A stretch of 64,000 nucleotides of DNA from NCBI RefSeq assembly GCF_910592395.1, contig NC_088310.1, forward strand, positions 6,333,501 through 6,397,500, written 5' to 3'. This DNA is from Lineus longissimus (Eukaryota; Nemertea; Pilidiophora; Heteronemertea; Lineidae). This document shows, in pieces, positions 1-9,575 of this stretch (position 1 is the stretch's first letter; every line of letters starts with the position of its first letter). A model generated the notes under the pieces. It was not told where the DNA came from and did not search any database. It saw only the letters and a program-made list of their open reading frames with translations. A program made the position numbers and the translations under genes.

Positions 1-182
1 CTTTTGCCTTTACTCTTGTCTGTGTTTAGTTGAGTGCACCTTTACATATTTACGGCTCTTCATCCCTTGTGGGACACGGTCTCTCCACTTCCTTTGGTCT
101 TTTGCTGATCAGTTTGGGTGAGGTATGACTTGCTCTGATCCAATATCTCTAATCAGGTCCTTTCTCAATCGTTCTCCACCAG

Positions 183-417
183 GTGCCATTGACACTCTCA
201 AAGAATACCATGCAAAGCATGCATCGTACATGGAAGAGAAGAACCTTGGTGACAGCTACTTGAATGAAATCCAATGCATCAACCTAATCAAGAACTGCCA
301 GGCTGCAGGGCTGATGGAAGGTCCTGTGGAAATCATGAATACACTCTTTGAGTTAGGATACATCAAGAAAGGCTGCTACAAGCTGCTGAGTGCTTACGTT
401 GAAGGCTATGTAGAGAA
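183..417 (+). CDS. LRPPRC: LRPPRC-like exon 1 of window
   Basis: The acceptor CCACCAG follows a pyrimidine-rich stretch. The donor is GTATGT at 418. The exon enters in phase 1 and leaves in phase 2. It encodes about two PPR repeats (fragment residues 1-77). The open frame continues upstream to 125, but that part looks like a translated pyrimidine tract. An alternative acceptor ends at 156 (exon from 157), which would add nine codons in the same frame. Confidence 0.65.
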
Positions 418-3400
418 GTATGTTCAAGGGATTACAAATCGTTAGGGAGTGTGGTGATGTGGTGATGGGGAGAGTGACTCATCGGAGCTTAACTTGTTAC
501 CGGAACTGTTGTGGCTTCTGATTCCTTTCAAATCTTCCTGACGATAAGTCATCTCCTACTACCTCAGACGTCAGGATCCATTTTGTTTTTCAGAAGACAT
601 AGATGAAGGTTGATGTCAAGGGTAACTTTATGACTGACAGTTGGTTTGTTTCAGAGGTGACATCGATGGTGCTTTAGAGGCCATCTCATACTGCCACAAA
701 CAGTACAGACGAGTGCCAATGTTTGACAGTCTCTTCAGAATTTTGATAGAGAGAGAAGACCCAGAGAAGCTACAGCAAGGTTGGTCACATCTTTACAGAC
801 ATTTGAGATTCATGTAAAACTATCAACTGGGATATAAAGGTATTGTCTGCTGTTGACAGGGCTTCATTTGTGGGCATTAACTGATTAAGTGAATTTGTGG
901 GTTCAGTTTCTGGTGAAACTTTTGCAAGTGATGGAGGAAAACGTACAAATAGAAAATATAATTAATTGAATGCAGCCTGCTTCCTCCAGGTTTTTTCGAT
1001 TTTCTCCTAATTGATAATTAAGTCATGAAATGTTGTTTATAGAGCTGATATAATATTGATATCTGCTCCTCTTGTAGTAATGGATATGGCCAGTGCCAAC
1101 CTGGGTGAGATGCAAGCTCTGCACCAGTTGATGTACTGTTGTGTCGAGTGTGGAAAGGATGCCCAAGCAAAAAGGATTCTTGAGGTGAGATTCAGTTAAT
1201 GAGTAGGATCCAGCCACACTTCATAACTAAATGAAGTCCAAGGACAATTTTCTTGTCTTTATTTCCTTCCTTGTCTGACACCTACAATATGGGTCAAAAT
1301 AGACAGATGTGGGTAATTTAGTTGGGGCGAGGGTGTGTTGAAAGTCACTTGAAAAATTCAAGGTTTTGGCGACCGGCGGTATCCTCTTGAGTTTAGATAA
1401 CCTGTGATCTAAAACTAGTTTGCAGTTCATGTCATAACAAGGAACTCGGCTCCATGTGATTTCTTACTTCAGACTCCAGGTATGCGGGCAATGATGGATC
1501 TGTTGGAGCTGTTTGGCAATCAGCTGATCACCAAGAAAAAGATAAAGGAGCTAGAAAGTTTGGTGGAAGTAACGCGAGGATTGTTTGGCCTAGACAGAGA
1601 ACAGATGCTCTTCCTGCTCATGAAGGGTTACTGTAAGTATGCAAAATACAGTTTACAAAATCTTCCTGTATTAAGGTTGTCTCTTACGTTAAGTAAATTT
1701 GTCACTGCTGTTAAACCAGGAATGAAACATTTCATCATGAGAAATTGCTCATCGTGAACTTTTAAAGGAATGGCTAAGTAAACCTGCAAGTAAGTGACGT
1801 TGTTGATACTGTCTCAGGTGTAATTTTGGACAGCAATTTTGGAGCAAGTTCTGGCTTTCTGGCTTGAACCAGGCCAAGAGCCAACATATTGCTGCATGCA
1901 GCTGATGAAAACATTTCACTCTTGTAGGTCATGAGGAGAAGCTTGATAAGGCTTTGAATGTGTTGACTGTGATGGAGGAGGAAAACATCAACCCGAGAGG
2001 CCGAACACTGCGGTACCTCGGCAACTCATTGAAGACTGCCAATATGGAAGTGCCATTTGTTATACCAGATATTCCGGTTAGTTTAAGAGTGATGAATGGC
2101 ATAAGTCCGGAGTAGATGTTCGAGAAAAACATCAGGTGGTTTTGGAATTCTGATTCAGGATATGGGGAGTTTGGATTTCATCGATGCAGTATTGAGTATA
2201 TGATTTTCCTCTCGTCACATAATATACGATGAAAAGCCAATCTAATCTGTCTATGCATTGTAGATGTTGGCTAGGTTTCTTGGCTAGGTTTCTTGGCTGT
2301 GTCGAGATCCTTTTAACACCTTCAGCGCCGAACCACGTAGATCTACGTGGCCCAAATCCCCCCTCTGAGCTGGTTATCGGAGTCTCCTGGACTTCATGAG
2401 AGAACTACGCCATCGCCATCTTCAGGGCAAGGCAGGAACTGTCGGGGCAAGGTAGGGACTGACAGTTCCTACCTTGCCCTGAAGATGGCGATGGCGTAGT
2501 TCAGAACTTTGAAAGAACTACGCCATCGCCATCTTCAGGGCAAGGTAGGAACTGAAAGGACCTTTGTCTTCAGTTCTTGCCTTGCCCTGAAGATGGCGAT
2601 GGCGTAGTTCTTTCATGAAGTCAGGGTTAGGCAGGGCGAAAATATGTCGCCACTCTTATTTGCGTTATATCTAAACGATTTTGAAATTTTTTTGAACGAC
2701 CATGGTTTTAATGGTCCTTCTGATTTACATATCAATAGCCGATGTGAGTTTTTAGACAACTTGGAGATTTTTTTGAAGCTGGCAATATTATTGTATGCGG
2801 ACGATATGATTCTTATGGCAGATGATCCTAACGAGTTACAAAACGCCCTGAACTTATTGCACGATTACTGTGAGGAGTGGCATCTGATCGTAAATATTAA
2901 GAAAACCAAGGCAATGATTTTTTCTCGGGGAAAGCTTAGAGTAAATATACCGGAATTTAGATATAATGGGGGTAGGGTCGAGTTGGTAGACCATTTCACA
3001 TACTTAGGCGTAACATTCTCATATAATGGAAATTTTGCGAGGGCAATAAAAGATAGATATAATAAAGGTATGAAAGCCATGTTTGGTGTACTGAGAGCGT
3101 GTAGAAGACTTTCTCTTACGGTCGAATTGAGTCTAGACATATTTGACAAAGTAGTCACACCAGTTTTGCTATACGGTAGTGAGGTGTGGGGTAACCAAAA
3201 CACCGAGTTGCTGGACCGTGTACAAGTTAAATTTTGCAAATATTTGCTACGATTACCGTTAAGAACTCCTACAGTAATGGTAATGGGAGAACTTGGGCGA
3301 CACTCTTTGAAGATTCACATAGCCGTGCGAATGTTATCTTTTTGGAACAGACTCAGAATTGGAAAAACAGATAAATGGGCTTATATCTTTTATAACATAA

Positions 3401-6400
3401 CTAGGGAGCATTTAGACAAGGGTTATTTAAACCAAGGCTGGTGTAAAAGTGTGAAAACTGTTCTAGACGGCTGTGGCCTCACTCAAATTTGGTATACTCC
3501 CGAGGTTTTGTCCCTACGAGAACTGAAAATTGTAGTTGAACAGATAATGAGAGACCAGTGTGAACAACTATGGAGAAACGAGGTAAATAACGATTTCAGA
3601 TGTATAATTTATAGAATGTTTAAACAAAACCTGAATATGGAGCCCTATGTTAAAAAGTTACCATTATATCAAACGGTCAGTATTTGTAAATTTCGTACTG
3701 GATCTATAAAATTCCCAGAAACAGTAACCAGAATGTATAGAAATGAAACTGCAGAAAATATTTGTGGTCTTTGTGACCAGGTTTGTGTAAGAGACGAACT
3801 TCATTATTTTATTACGTGTCCGTATTTCCGTCACATGCGAGTAAGGTTGTTTCCAAACTTAAAAGAATTACCTCAGGTTTTTTATCATGAATTTTTCCAT
3901 CGCATTATGACTAAATGTTCCCGGGTAAACTTAGACAATATTCATAGTTTTTGTAAAGAATTCATCAGCTTGGTCCACCATATGTAAATGTTAAATCATG
4001 TAACCTCTTATACCCGAAAGGGTTTTTTGGAGAGAAATAAATTATGTTATGTTATGTTATGTTATGTTATGTTATGAAGTCCATGAGACTCCGATAACCA
4101 GCTCAAAGGGGAGGGGGATTTGGGCCACGGGGTTCGGCGCTGAAGGTGTTAATGAAGTGTTTGTACCTTTCCTTTTGTTTCATTTAAGATGCCGATACCT
4201 AAGCAGGGCACTGTTGAACAGGTGAACAGATCCAGTGAACAAGTGGGACCAGCCTCTTCTCTCTCCCCTGAAGAACTTCAAGTCATCAAGAAAGCTGCCT
4301 CAGGAAATGTGACCACAATCAAAGAAATCAAAGAAAGGTAGACGAGTCACTCTCGGAGGAAAAAGTTGCACTGATTTCAGAAGAGGCAAAACAATACCAT
4401 TTTTGTGGGAACCGATTGAGAAGGTTTTTTGATATTTAAAACATTCTCAAGAATGTTGTTACGACCATTGTCGGGATGTTTGCTTGTCCTAATGTGTACA
4501 ATGTATGTAGACACCTTGTATAAGGATTAAATTCTAAGGCTATTTAAACAAAGCATTGTTTTCAAGGTCACATTGAACAGATTTATGCGGAATCCACTCT
4601 AGAAAGAGGAACAGTGTGATGAATGTAACAAATACTGCATTTTCATATTGTATTTCTTTCAGTGTTGGTGGTACCTTGAGCCTCAGTTTCCTCACTGAGA
4701 TGGCCCATGCCCTCCTGCGATCTCAAAGGAAAGGAAGTAAGTGAATCCATGTCCTGTTTGAACTATGTGTTCACTATTACTAGCACATCCTTGGGGCGGA
4801 CATTGACAAATCCTGTCCTACGCTGACGTGTCGTAGTGTCAGATTACAGAATCATGTCCTGTATTCTTTCAAAAGAAGTGCCTTTGCTGACATCAATTGC
4901 ATGTATATCTACAGCAAAGTTCTACAATACCAAAGCTGTTTTTAGACCGAGATGGTATAAGAAAATATCAGTATCGTTCAAAAATTGCTAAAGATTCTTC
5001 ACTTGCCCTGCATTTAATCATCTGTGAATGATTTTTTCATCGTTTTCAGGTTTGAAGTATTTTGTGCATGAACTAGCTGGAATGGGTGATGTGCAGGCCT
5101 TGGAGGAGCTCAGAGAAATGAACTTGAGGGTTTTCAACATGGGCATGATTCATGTTGCCATTTGTAAAGCTTTTCTTGAAAGGTGAGAACATTTGGTGAT
5201 TCACTCCTCAAGACCTGATGGTTCTTATAGATCTATTCTGACCGTTCATCTGGAGAGAGCGTGCTACTGTTATTGTTGAAGAACTCATTCCTTAAAAAAA
5301 GGAGGACCGGATAACTATGACAGTTACGTGTATTGATATGAGCATCACTATGTACGTAAAACAATCCCTTGTTGCATTTAATGAAGACATTACTATGGTT
5401 CTCTATCTCTTTCAGTGGCAAACCTGAGAAAATGCTCGACAAACTACAGAATGACCCCAAGAATCTTACCAAATATCTTAGCACCGACACCTGTAACACA
5501 TTTAGCGAGAAGTACCCATCTATGTTCAAACAATGTAAGTGGGCAGTATCAGGAAAGTTTGTAGTCTTAAGTGAGGCAAAATATCTTGTCATTGAGTGTT
5601 ACTTGCTGGGGACCATCTCTCAATGACATCTGTTGTTTAGATTTTCTCAAATCTTTCAACGTGAAAACATGATGAAATTGTTAGCAAATGTGTTAATGTA
5701 GTGCTTTATTGTCTATTTCTTCATTTTGCTGATAATTGGAATCGACAGTCACACGGCATTTCCATAGACATGCCATGACCGACCATAAACCATAGCTGGG
5801 ACAAAAACTGTGACCAGTTATAAATGTCCTACATTTAACTGAAAGCTATATTGTACAATTCCAGTTGAAGATTTGATCCTCGGAGCTGCAGACCAAGGCA
5901 ACATGCAAGTTCTTAACTTCCTCTGGCAGCATTACTGTGTGACAGAACAACTGGATAAGTGCACCAAACTGCTTCAGAAATATCCAGCCCTCTCCAAGGA
6001 TCTCAGAATCGCTGAGCCATGTGTTTATGCTAAAAGAAATAATAGGGTAGGTTTTTCTTTGGCAGTCTACAAAATTCAAGAGCGATCCTTCAGTCAGCTT
6101 GTATCATAGACAAGTAGATGTGCCCTTGTCCTATTGTCATTGAGATGTAAGAGACAATGTCACAATCATTTGATAGTTTTCAATGTCCCAGTCTGATTGT
6201 AATGGACAACTGCTGTATCATTGTCTTAAATTTTCTCTTCACATTTCAGGAGGACCTATTGCAGTACATTATCGACATTAGTAAAGGCAATGCCTCCAAC
6301 CACAAGTTTGCATACAGCTATTTGTTAGGATTAAAATGTGAGTCTGGTTTCAATTCAGTTTAACAATCATGTACATTCACATTTCCAAAATCATAAAATG

Positions 6401-7652
6401 TCTTGCCCATTTCCTGCTTGTGCCTGATAAAACCACTGGCAAACTTGACACATTTAAACAACGAAAATCAATATTGTACGCCTTGACCATCTGTATTCTA
6501 ATAAATATCCTATGATGTTGTAACAGCCATGTAACCACAAATTTGTAAATATTTACTCCAGGTTTGTGTTTTCATTAATCCAACAGAAGGCCATTGCATT
6601 TGATTACCGAAATATGAATATTTACTTCGAACAACAGCTGGTTGTAGCCTGCTGTGCGATACTTTTACATAAGTTAAAGCATCTGGTGGACAGGTTTTGA
6701 GAGCCAGGACAAGTACACTATGAGCACATTCATGAACTATTGACTCTGTTAACCCTTCACCCTCATTCCTCTCAGACCTGCAATGAGCCAGAATACAATT
6801 GTCGTGTCGGCTTTTTAACTGTTGGACATTTTCTACGTAGCCAAGATTAACTGGCTGCAGGTTTTAGATTTCCAACAGCAATTTAAACCGCTTGTTTGCG
6901 GTGCACTAAAATTATCTTTGAGTTATCTTTGTTATATGATTAGTCCTTCATTGTAGCATCAGCGTTCTTTTCCAGGTGAACAAAATGACTGGCAAGGTGC
7001 TCTCAACATGCTAGAAAAGGTGAAAGAAGATGGCTTTATGACCGACGATCTTCGACCTTTACCGCTTGCCGTTTTAGAATCTCTATTAGTTGCCAATAAC
7101 CAGACTGTTCCTTGGCAGGTGCGTATTGGATAATTAGTGCCTTAATCTTTTAGGGCAGGTTAGAAATAACAAGAGGAATCATCATTACCATGTTAGGTTT
7201 CATGGCCTAGACTTTGAACTTTGCCAGTAATGCTAAGGATCATTGAAATCTTTTTGCAGTGGAACCTAAACTTTTGCTGAACTCTGCGAGAAAGATACTT
7301 TTCTCATAATGAAAGACCGGTCAGAAAAATTTCATGTTTATACCAAGATCATATTAATTACTGTCTTCTTGTGTGAATGTTGACAAAAACTAAAGAAACC
7401 AGAATGGGCAAATATATGGTTTGTCTGTTTTGCTAAAAAGGAGTATTTAATTATCTGTCAAATTTTAATGGGCAGTTTAAAAGTTGGATGCATGTTATGA
7501 ATTCTGGGTTCTGTTTTTAAATGATGACAAATATGTTATTGCAGATTGGAAAATATGGACAAGTGACACCAAAAGCCGTGTCTAGTGATTCTTCATCGGC
7601 GTCAGATTCAGTGAGAGAAACATCAACCAAAGCGGCAGAAACTGTAGCATGA
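183..7652 (+). CDS. LRPPRC: LRPPRC-like pentatricopeptide-repeat protein, C-terminal 589 residues (13 exons, N-terminus outside window)
   Basis: Thirteen exons join in frame to the stop TGA at 7650-7652. The family (human LRPPRC, fly bsf) binds mitochondrial mRNAs in the matrix, with SLIRP, and protects and polyadenylates them. The evidence is helical-pair PPR repeats spread through the fragment, for example the segments starting GAIDTLKEYH, GDIDGALEAI and EEKLDKALNV (each a two-helix repeat with the second helix about 15 residues on). The NMEVPFVIPDIP stretch before residue 258 resembles a conserved linker in LRPPRC. A Ser-rich tail ends the protein. Human LRPPRC has about 1394 residues, so roughly 40% is visible. 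The targeting peptide would lie upstream of the window. Introns are mostly 200-640 bp, except intron 5 (2.1 kb), which carries a transposon. The gene runs head to tail with PLCB. Another animal PPR protein is possible, but the length and C-terminal features favour LRPPRC. This is recognition from memory; no search was run. Confidence 0.68.
655..779 (+). CDS. LRPPRC: LRPPRC-like exon 2 of window
   Basis: It lies between acceptor TTTCAG and donor GTTGGT. It enters in phase 2 (completing a Lys codon) and leaves in phase 1. It encodes fragment residues 79-119, a PPR repeat starting GDIDGALEAISY followed by DSLFRILIERED. Confidence 0.75.
1078..1184 (+). CDS. LRPPRC: LRPPRC-like exon 3 of window
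   Basis: The acceptor TTGTAG and donor GTGAGA give phase 1 in and phase 0 out. Residues 120-155 include LHQLMYCCVECGKDAQAKRI, a typical PPR helix pair with the Gly-Lys turn. Confidence 0.75.
1473..1632 (+). CDS. LRPPRC: LRPPRC-like exon 4 of window
   Basis: The acceptor is ACTTCAG and the donor GTAAGT. Phase 0 in, phase 1 out. Residues 156-208 begin TPGMRAMMDLLELF and end in FLLMKGY, the first helix of a further repeat continued in the next exon. The open frame carries on past the donor to 1757, but only as intron read-through. Confidence 0.8.
1928..2076 (+). CDS. LRPPRC: LRPPRC-like exon 5 of window
   Basis: The acceptor is TTGTAG and the donor GTTAGT. Phase 1 in, phase 0 out. Residues 209-258 hold the repeat EKLDKALNVLTVMEEENINP, a textbook PPR second helix, and end in NMEVPFVIPDIP. 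The following intron has been enlarged by the nested transposon at 2313-4152. Confidence 0.8.
2402..2610. repeat. Two long hairpins in the foldback element
   Basis: A roughly 31-base arm beginning GAACTACGCCATCGCCATCT occurs four times: forward at 2402, inverted ending 2502, forward at 2515 and inverted ending 2610. Each pair folds into a near-perfect stem with a 35-40 base loop. These are separate from the terminal inverted repeats. Confidence 0.88.
2623..4073 (+). mobile_element. 5'-truncated non-LTR retrotransposon (LINE)
   Basis: The insertion is bounded by the direct repeat ATGAAGTC (2615-2622 and 4074-4081). The last two pentamer bases overlap the right copy, so that boundary is ambiguous by a few bases. 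Its 5' end falls inside the reverse-transcriptase domain, just before the QGEN/SPLLF motif, as expected for incomplete reverse transcription. The 3' end is a short UTR and seven TTATG units. It is inserted in the sense direction relative to LRPPRC, inside the foldback element. Confidence 0.85.
2644..3987 (+). CDS. LINE reverse transcriptase, C-terminal part (truncated)
   Basis: A 447-codon open frame. Visible RT motifs are SPLLFALYLND (palm motif 4) at residues 2-12 and LYADDMILMAD (catalytic YADD) near residue 50. IKKTKAMIF and YLGVTFSYNG (motifs 6-7) follow, then the thumb. Near the C-terminus is a CCHC-type zinc-knuckle pattern, C-x2-C-x10-H-x5-C, in GLCDQVCVRDELHYFITC. The endonuclease, the fingers and the first part of the palm are missing. 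The frame is also open upstream from 2623, so the ATG at 2644 is only the first in-frame Met (it lies inside the motif), not a native start. No stops or frameshifts over 1.3 kb argue for a recent insertion. The LINE clade cannot be fixed from what is visible. Confidence 0.88.
   Translation: MSPLLFALYLNDFEIFLNDHGFNGPSDLHINSRCEFLDNLEIFLKLAILLYADDMILMADDPNELQNALNLLHDYCEEWHLIVNIKKTKAMIFSRGKLRVNIPEFRYNGGRVELVDHFTYLGVTFSYNGNFARAIKDRYNKGMKAMFGVLRACRRLSLTVELSLDIFDKVVTPVLLYGSEVWGNQNTELLDRVQVKFCKYLLRLPLRTPTVMVMGELGRHSLKIHIAVRMLSFWNRLRIGKTDKWAYIFYNITREHLDKGYLNQGWCKSVKTVLDGCGLTQIWYTPEVLSLRELKIVVEQIMRDQCEQLWRNEVNNDFRCIIYRMFKQNLNMEPYVKKLPLYQTVSICKFRTGSIKFPETVTRMYRNETAENICGLCDQVCVRDELHYFITCPYFRHMRVRLFPNLKELPQVFYHEFFHRIMTKCSRVNLDNIHSFCKEFISLVHHM
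4042..4076 (+). repeat. (TTATG)7 tail of the LINE
   Basis: Seven uninterrupted TTATG pentamers follow AGAGAAATAA. A short 3' tandem repeat in place of poly(A) is a known ending of several LINE clades and marks the 3' end of this copy. Confidence 0.9.
4189..4337 (+). CDS. LRPPRC: LRPPRC-like exon 6 of window
   Basis: The acceptor is ATTTAAG, only 36 bases downstream of the foldback transposon, and the donor is GTAGAC. Phase 0 in, phase 2 out. Residues 259-307 form a Pro/Ser/Gln-rich linker leading into SPEELQVIKKAASGN, probably the start of the C-terminal helical region. Confidence 0.72.
4663..4736 (+). CDS. LRPPRC: LRPPRC-like exon 7 of window
   Basis: A 74-nt exon between CTTTCAG and GTAAGT, phase 2 in and phase 1 out. 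Residues 308-332 include LSLSFLTEMAHALLRSQRKG, an amphipathic helix ending in a basic patch. Confidence 0.72.
5050..5182 (+). CDS. LRPPRC: LRPPRC-like exon 8 of window
   Basis: The acceptor is TTTTCAG and the donor GTGAGA. Phase 1 in, phase 2 out. Residues 333-376 encode a PPR-type pair, LAGMGDVQALEELREMNLRV then MIHVAICKAFLE. Confidence 0.78.
5416..5534 (+). CDS. LRPPRC: LRPPRC-like exon 9 of window
   Basis: The acceptor is CTTTCAG and the donor GTAAGT. Phase 2 in, phase 1 out. Residues 377-416 begin SGKPEKMLDKLQNDP, an acidic and Lys-rich segment with no motif I can name. Confidence 0.75.
5865..6046 (+). CDS. LRPPRC: LRPPRC-like exon 10 of window
   Basis: The longest internal exon (182 nt), between ATTCCAG and GTAGGT, phase 1 in and phase 0 out. 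Residues 417-477 include the repeat start ILGAADQGNMQVLNFLWQHY and the repeat-like TEQLDKCTKLLQKYP. Confidence 0.8.
6250..6337 (+). CDS. LRPPRC: LRPPRC-like exon 11 of window
   Basis: The acceptor is TTTCAG and the donor GTGAGT. Phase 0 in, phase 1 out. Residues 478-506 are mostly helical (LLQYIIDISKGN, FAYSYLLGLK). Confidence 0.75.
6338..6975 (+). other. LRPPRC-like intron, unremarkable
   Basis: The largest transposon-free intron of this gene in the window. It is AT-rich, with no repeat, hairpin or open frame I can support. The other introns (418-654, 780-1077, 1185-1472, 1633-1927, 4338-4662, 4737-5049, 5183-5415, 5535-5864, 6047-6249, 7119-7544) are likewise plain. Confidence 0.6.
6976..7118 (+). 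CDS. LRPPRC: LRPPRC-like exon 12 of window
   Basis: The acceptor is TTTCCAG and the donor GTGCGT. Phase 1 in, phase 0 out. Residues 507-554 hold a last repeat, WQGALNMLEKVKEDGF, followed by LPLAVLESLLVANNQTVPW, which recalls the end of the LRPPRC helical array. Confidence 0.78.
7545..7652 (+). CDS. LRPPRC: LRPPRC-like last exon with stop codon
   Basis: The acceptor ATTGCAG is followed by 35 codons and TGA. Residues 555-589 form a polar tail very rich in Ser, Thr and Ala (SSDSSSASDS), predicted disordered. Confidence 0.75.
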   Translation: MGKYGQVTPKAVSSDSSSASDSVRETSTKAAETVA

Positions 7653-8435
7653 CGATAAACGATTTTAGGAAAAGTGATATTTTGAGACTGTATGCATGGA
7701 CGGATCCACGGATTAATTATTAATGGTTAGACAGATATTCTACCAGCTATTCTGGATTGAATTTGGCTGTGCAGTGTTCTTTCAGATGTGTTTTGACACA
7801 TTTGGACTTTCAGATTTCAGAAAGAGGATAGTGACATGTTATGGTCTCTTGACCATTGACTTAAACTTATAGGTTCTTGTTTGTGTCATGAAAATAGTGG
7901 CCTTTTTTGTCCCGCTCTCCCCCCCCCCCCACACTCAGCAAATTTAATGGGGGGCAGTGCTTGTATCTGTATTCCAGAGTGGACTTAATGCATTTCATTG
8001 TCAGGTTAATCAGTGGCGAGTTGTTGAATTGAATGTATCTTGTTCATCATGATATACGTCTCGGTTAAATTAATATTATACGGATGTGATGCAATTACAT
8101 ATTGTGCAAAAATGAGTCAAATAGAATAATTGTGAATGGTTTTGTATCATTTAGTTTTGTTGTTATTGTTCTTTGGATGGGGAAAGTGGAGGTCCTTCAC
8201 AGTCATCCCACCTTCCATCACCTAGTGTGTGCAAGGCTGAGGTCAGGAAACATTTGCCCTCCCTTCCAAAGGCTATTCCCTACTTTTGAGACAGCAATTC
8301 TTGAAAAAGTCTCATCATCCTATGACCAGGACACTGGGCATGGTTAAGTCATGAATTTGATGTTAACTTGAACTTGGCATGAAGTGCTGTAAATCGTCCC
8401 CCGCTTTAAAAACGGGCGTGACCTTTTTATTTCAG
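7653..8435 (+). other. Probable 3' UTR of the LRPPRC-like gene and flank
   Basis: AT-rich sequence after the stop codon. It has a C-homopolymer interruption near 7918-7930. No canonical AATAAA was found before the minisatellite, so the cleavage site cannot be placed. The open frame at 8102-8347 has no recognisable features. Confidence 0.45.
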
Positions 8436-9575
8436 GCTACTGTCATCAGCTTGGTTGTGACAGTGTCTAGGTCGAGTGAAGCCGGCTTGTAACTTCTATT
8501 CAGATCTTGGACATTGTAGCAGCTACTGTCATCAGCTTGGTTGTGACAGTGTCGAGGACGAGTGAAGCCGGCTTGTAACTACTATTCAGATCTTGAACAT
8601 TGTGACAGCTACTGTCATCAGCTTGGTTGTGACAGTGTCTAGGAGAGTGAAGCCGACTGGTAACTACTATTCAGATCTTGGACATTGTAGCAGCTACTGT
8701 CATCAGCTTGGTTGTGACAGTGTCTAGGACGAGTGAAGCCGGCTTGTAACTACTATTCAGATCTTGAACATTGTGACCGCTACTGTCATCAGCTTGGTTG
8801 TGACAGTGTCTAGGACGAGTGAAGCCGGCTGGCAACTACTCTTCAGATCTTGGACATTGTAGCAGCTACTGTCATCAGCTTGGTTGTGACAGTGTCGAGG
8901 ACGAGTGAAGCCGGCTGGCAACTACTATTCAGATCTTGGACATTGTAACAGCTACTGTCATTAGCTTGGATGTGACAGTGACTAGGACGAGTGAAGCTGG
9001 CTGGCAACTACTATTCAGATCTCGGACACTGTAGCAGCTACTGTCATCAGATTGGTTGTGACAGTGTCTAGGACGAGTGAAGCCGGCTTGTAACTACTAT
9101 TCAGATCTTGGACACTGTAGCAGCTACTGTCATCAGATTGGTTGTGACAGTGTCTAGGACGAGTGAAGCCGGCTTGTAACTACTATTCAGATCTCGGACA
9201 CTGTAGCAGCTACTGTCATCAGATTGGTTGTGACAGTGTCGAGGACGAGTGAAGCTGGCTTGTAACTACTATTCAGATCTCGGACACTGTAGCAGCTACT
9301 GTCATCAGATTGGTTGTGACAGTGTCTAGGACGAGTGAAGCCGGCTTGTAACTACTATTCAGATCTTGGACACTGTAGCAGCTACTGTCATCAGATTGGT
9401 TGTGACAGTGTCTAGGACGAGTGAAGCCGGCTTGTAACTACTATTCAGATCTTGAACATTGTGACAGCTACTGTCATCAGCTTGGTTGTGACAGTGTCTA
9501 GGAGAGTGAAGCCGACTGGTAACTACTATTCAGATCTTAGACACTGTAGCAGCTACTGTCACCAGATTGGTTGAC
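8436..9575. repeat. 86-bp minisatellite, about 13.3 copies
   Basis: Unit starts (GCTACTGTCA) fall at 8436, 8522, 8608, 8693, 8779, 8865, 8951, 9037, 9123, 9209, 9295, 9381, 9467 and 9552. The period is 86 bp, or 85 bp in units 3 and 13. Each unit contains ACTGTCA and TGACAGT 12 bases apart, a small stem, and a conserved GAGTGAAGCCGGCT core. The array ends abruptly about 24 bases into unit 14. It lies midway between the LRPPRC-like stop and the PLCB start. Confidence 0.95.

Larger units (their letters stand above)
2313..4152. mobile_element. Foldback MITE with TTAA ends, interrupted by a LINE
   Basis: Both ends begin TTAACACCTTCAGCGCCGAA when read inwards, and the match extends about 80 bp on each side through GAGCTGGTTATCGGAGTCTC. 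Without the LINE the element is about 380 bp. TTAA target sites and this type of terminus suggest a non-autonomous piggyBac-like family (inference). Inside are two hairpins (2402-2502 and 2515-2610). The left arm has a short palindrome around CACGTAGATCTACGTG. The right arm lacks 10 bases of it. The element sits wholly inside an LRPPRC intron and ends 36 bp before the next exon. Confidence 0.8.

Noticed and set aside
1023-1430. Minus-strand open frames across LRPPRC exon 3 and the next intron
   Set aside because: Shadows of the sense exon and intron with no features of their own.
8436-9575. CRISPR-like array
   Set aside because: The whole 86-bp unit is repeated with no unique spacers, in an animal genome.
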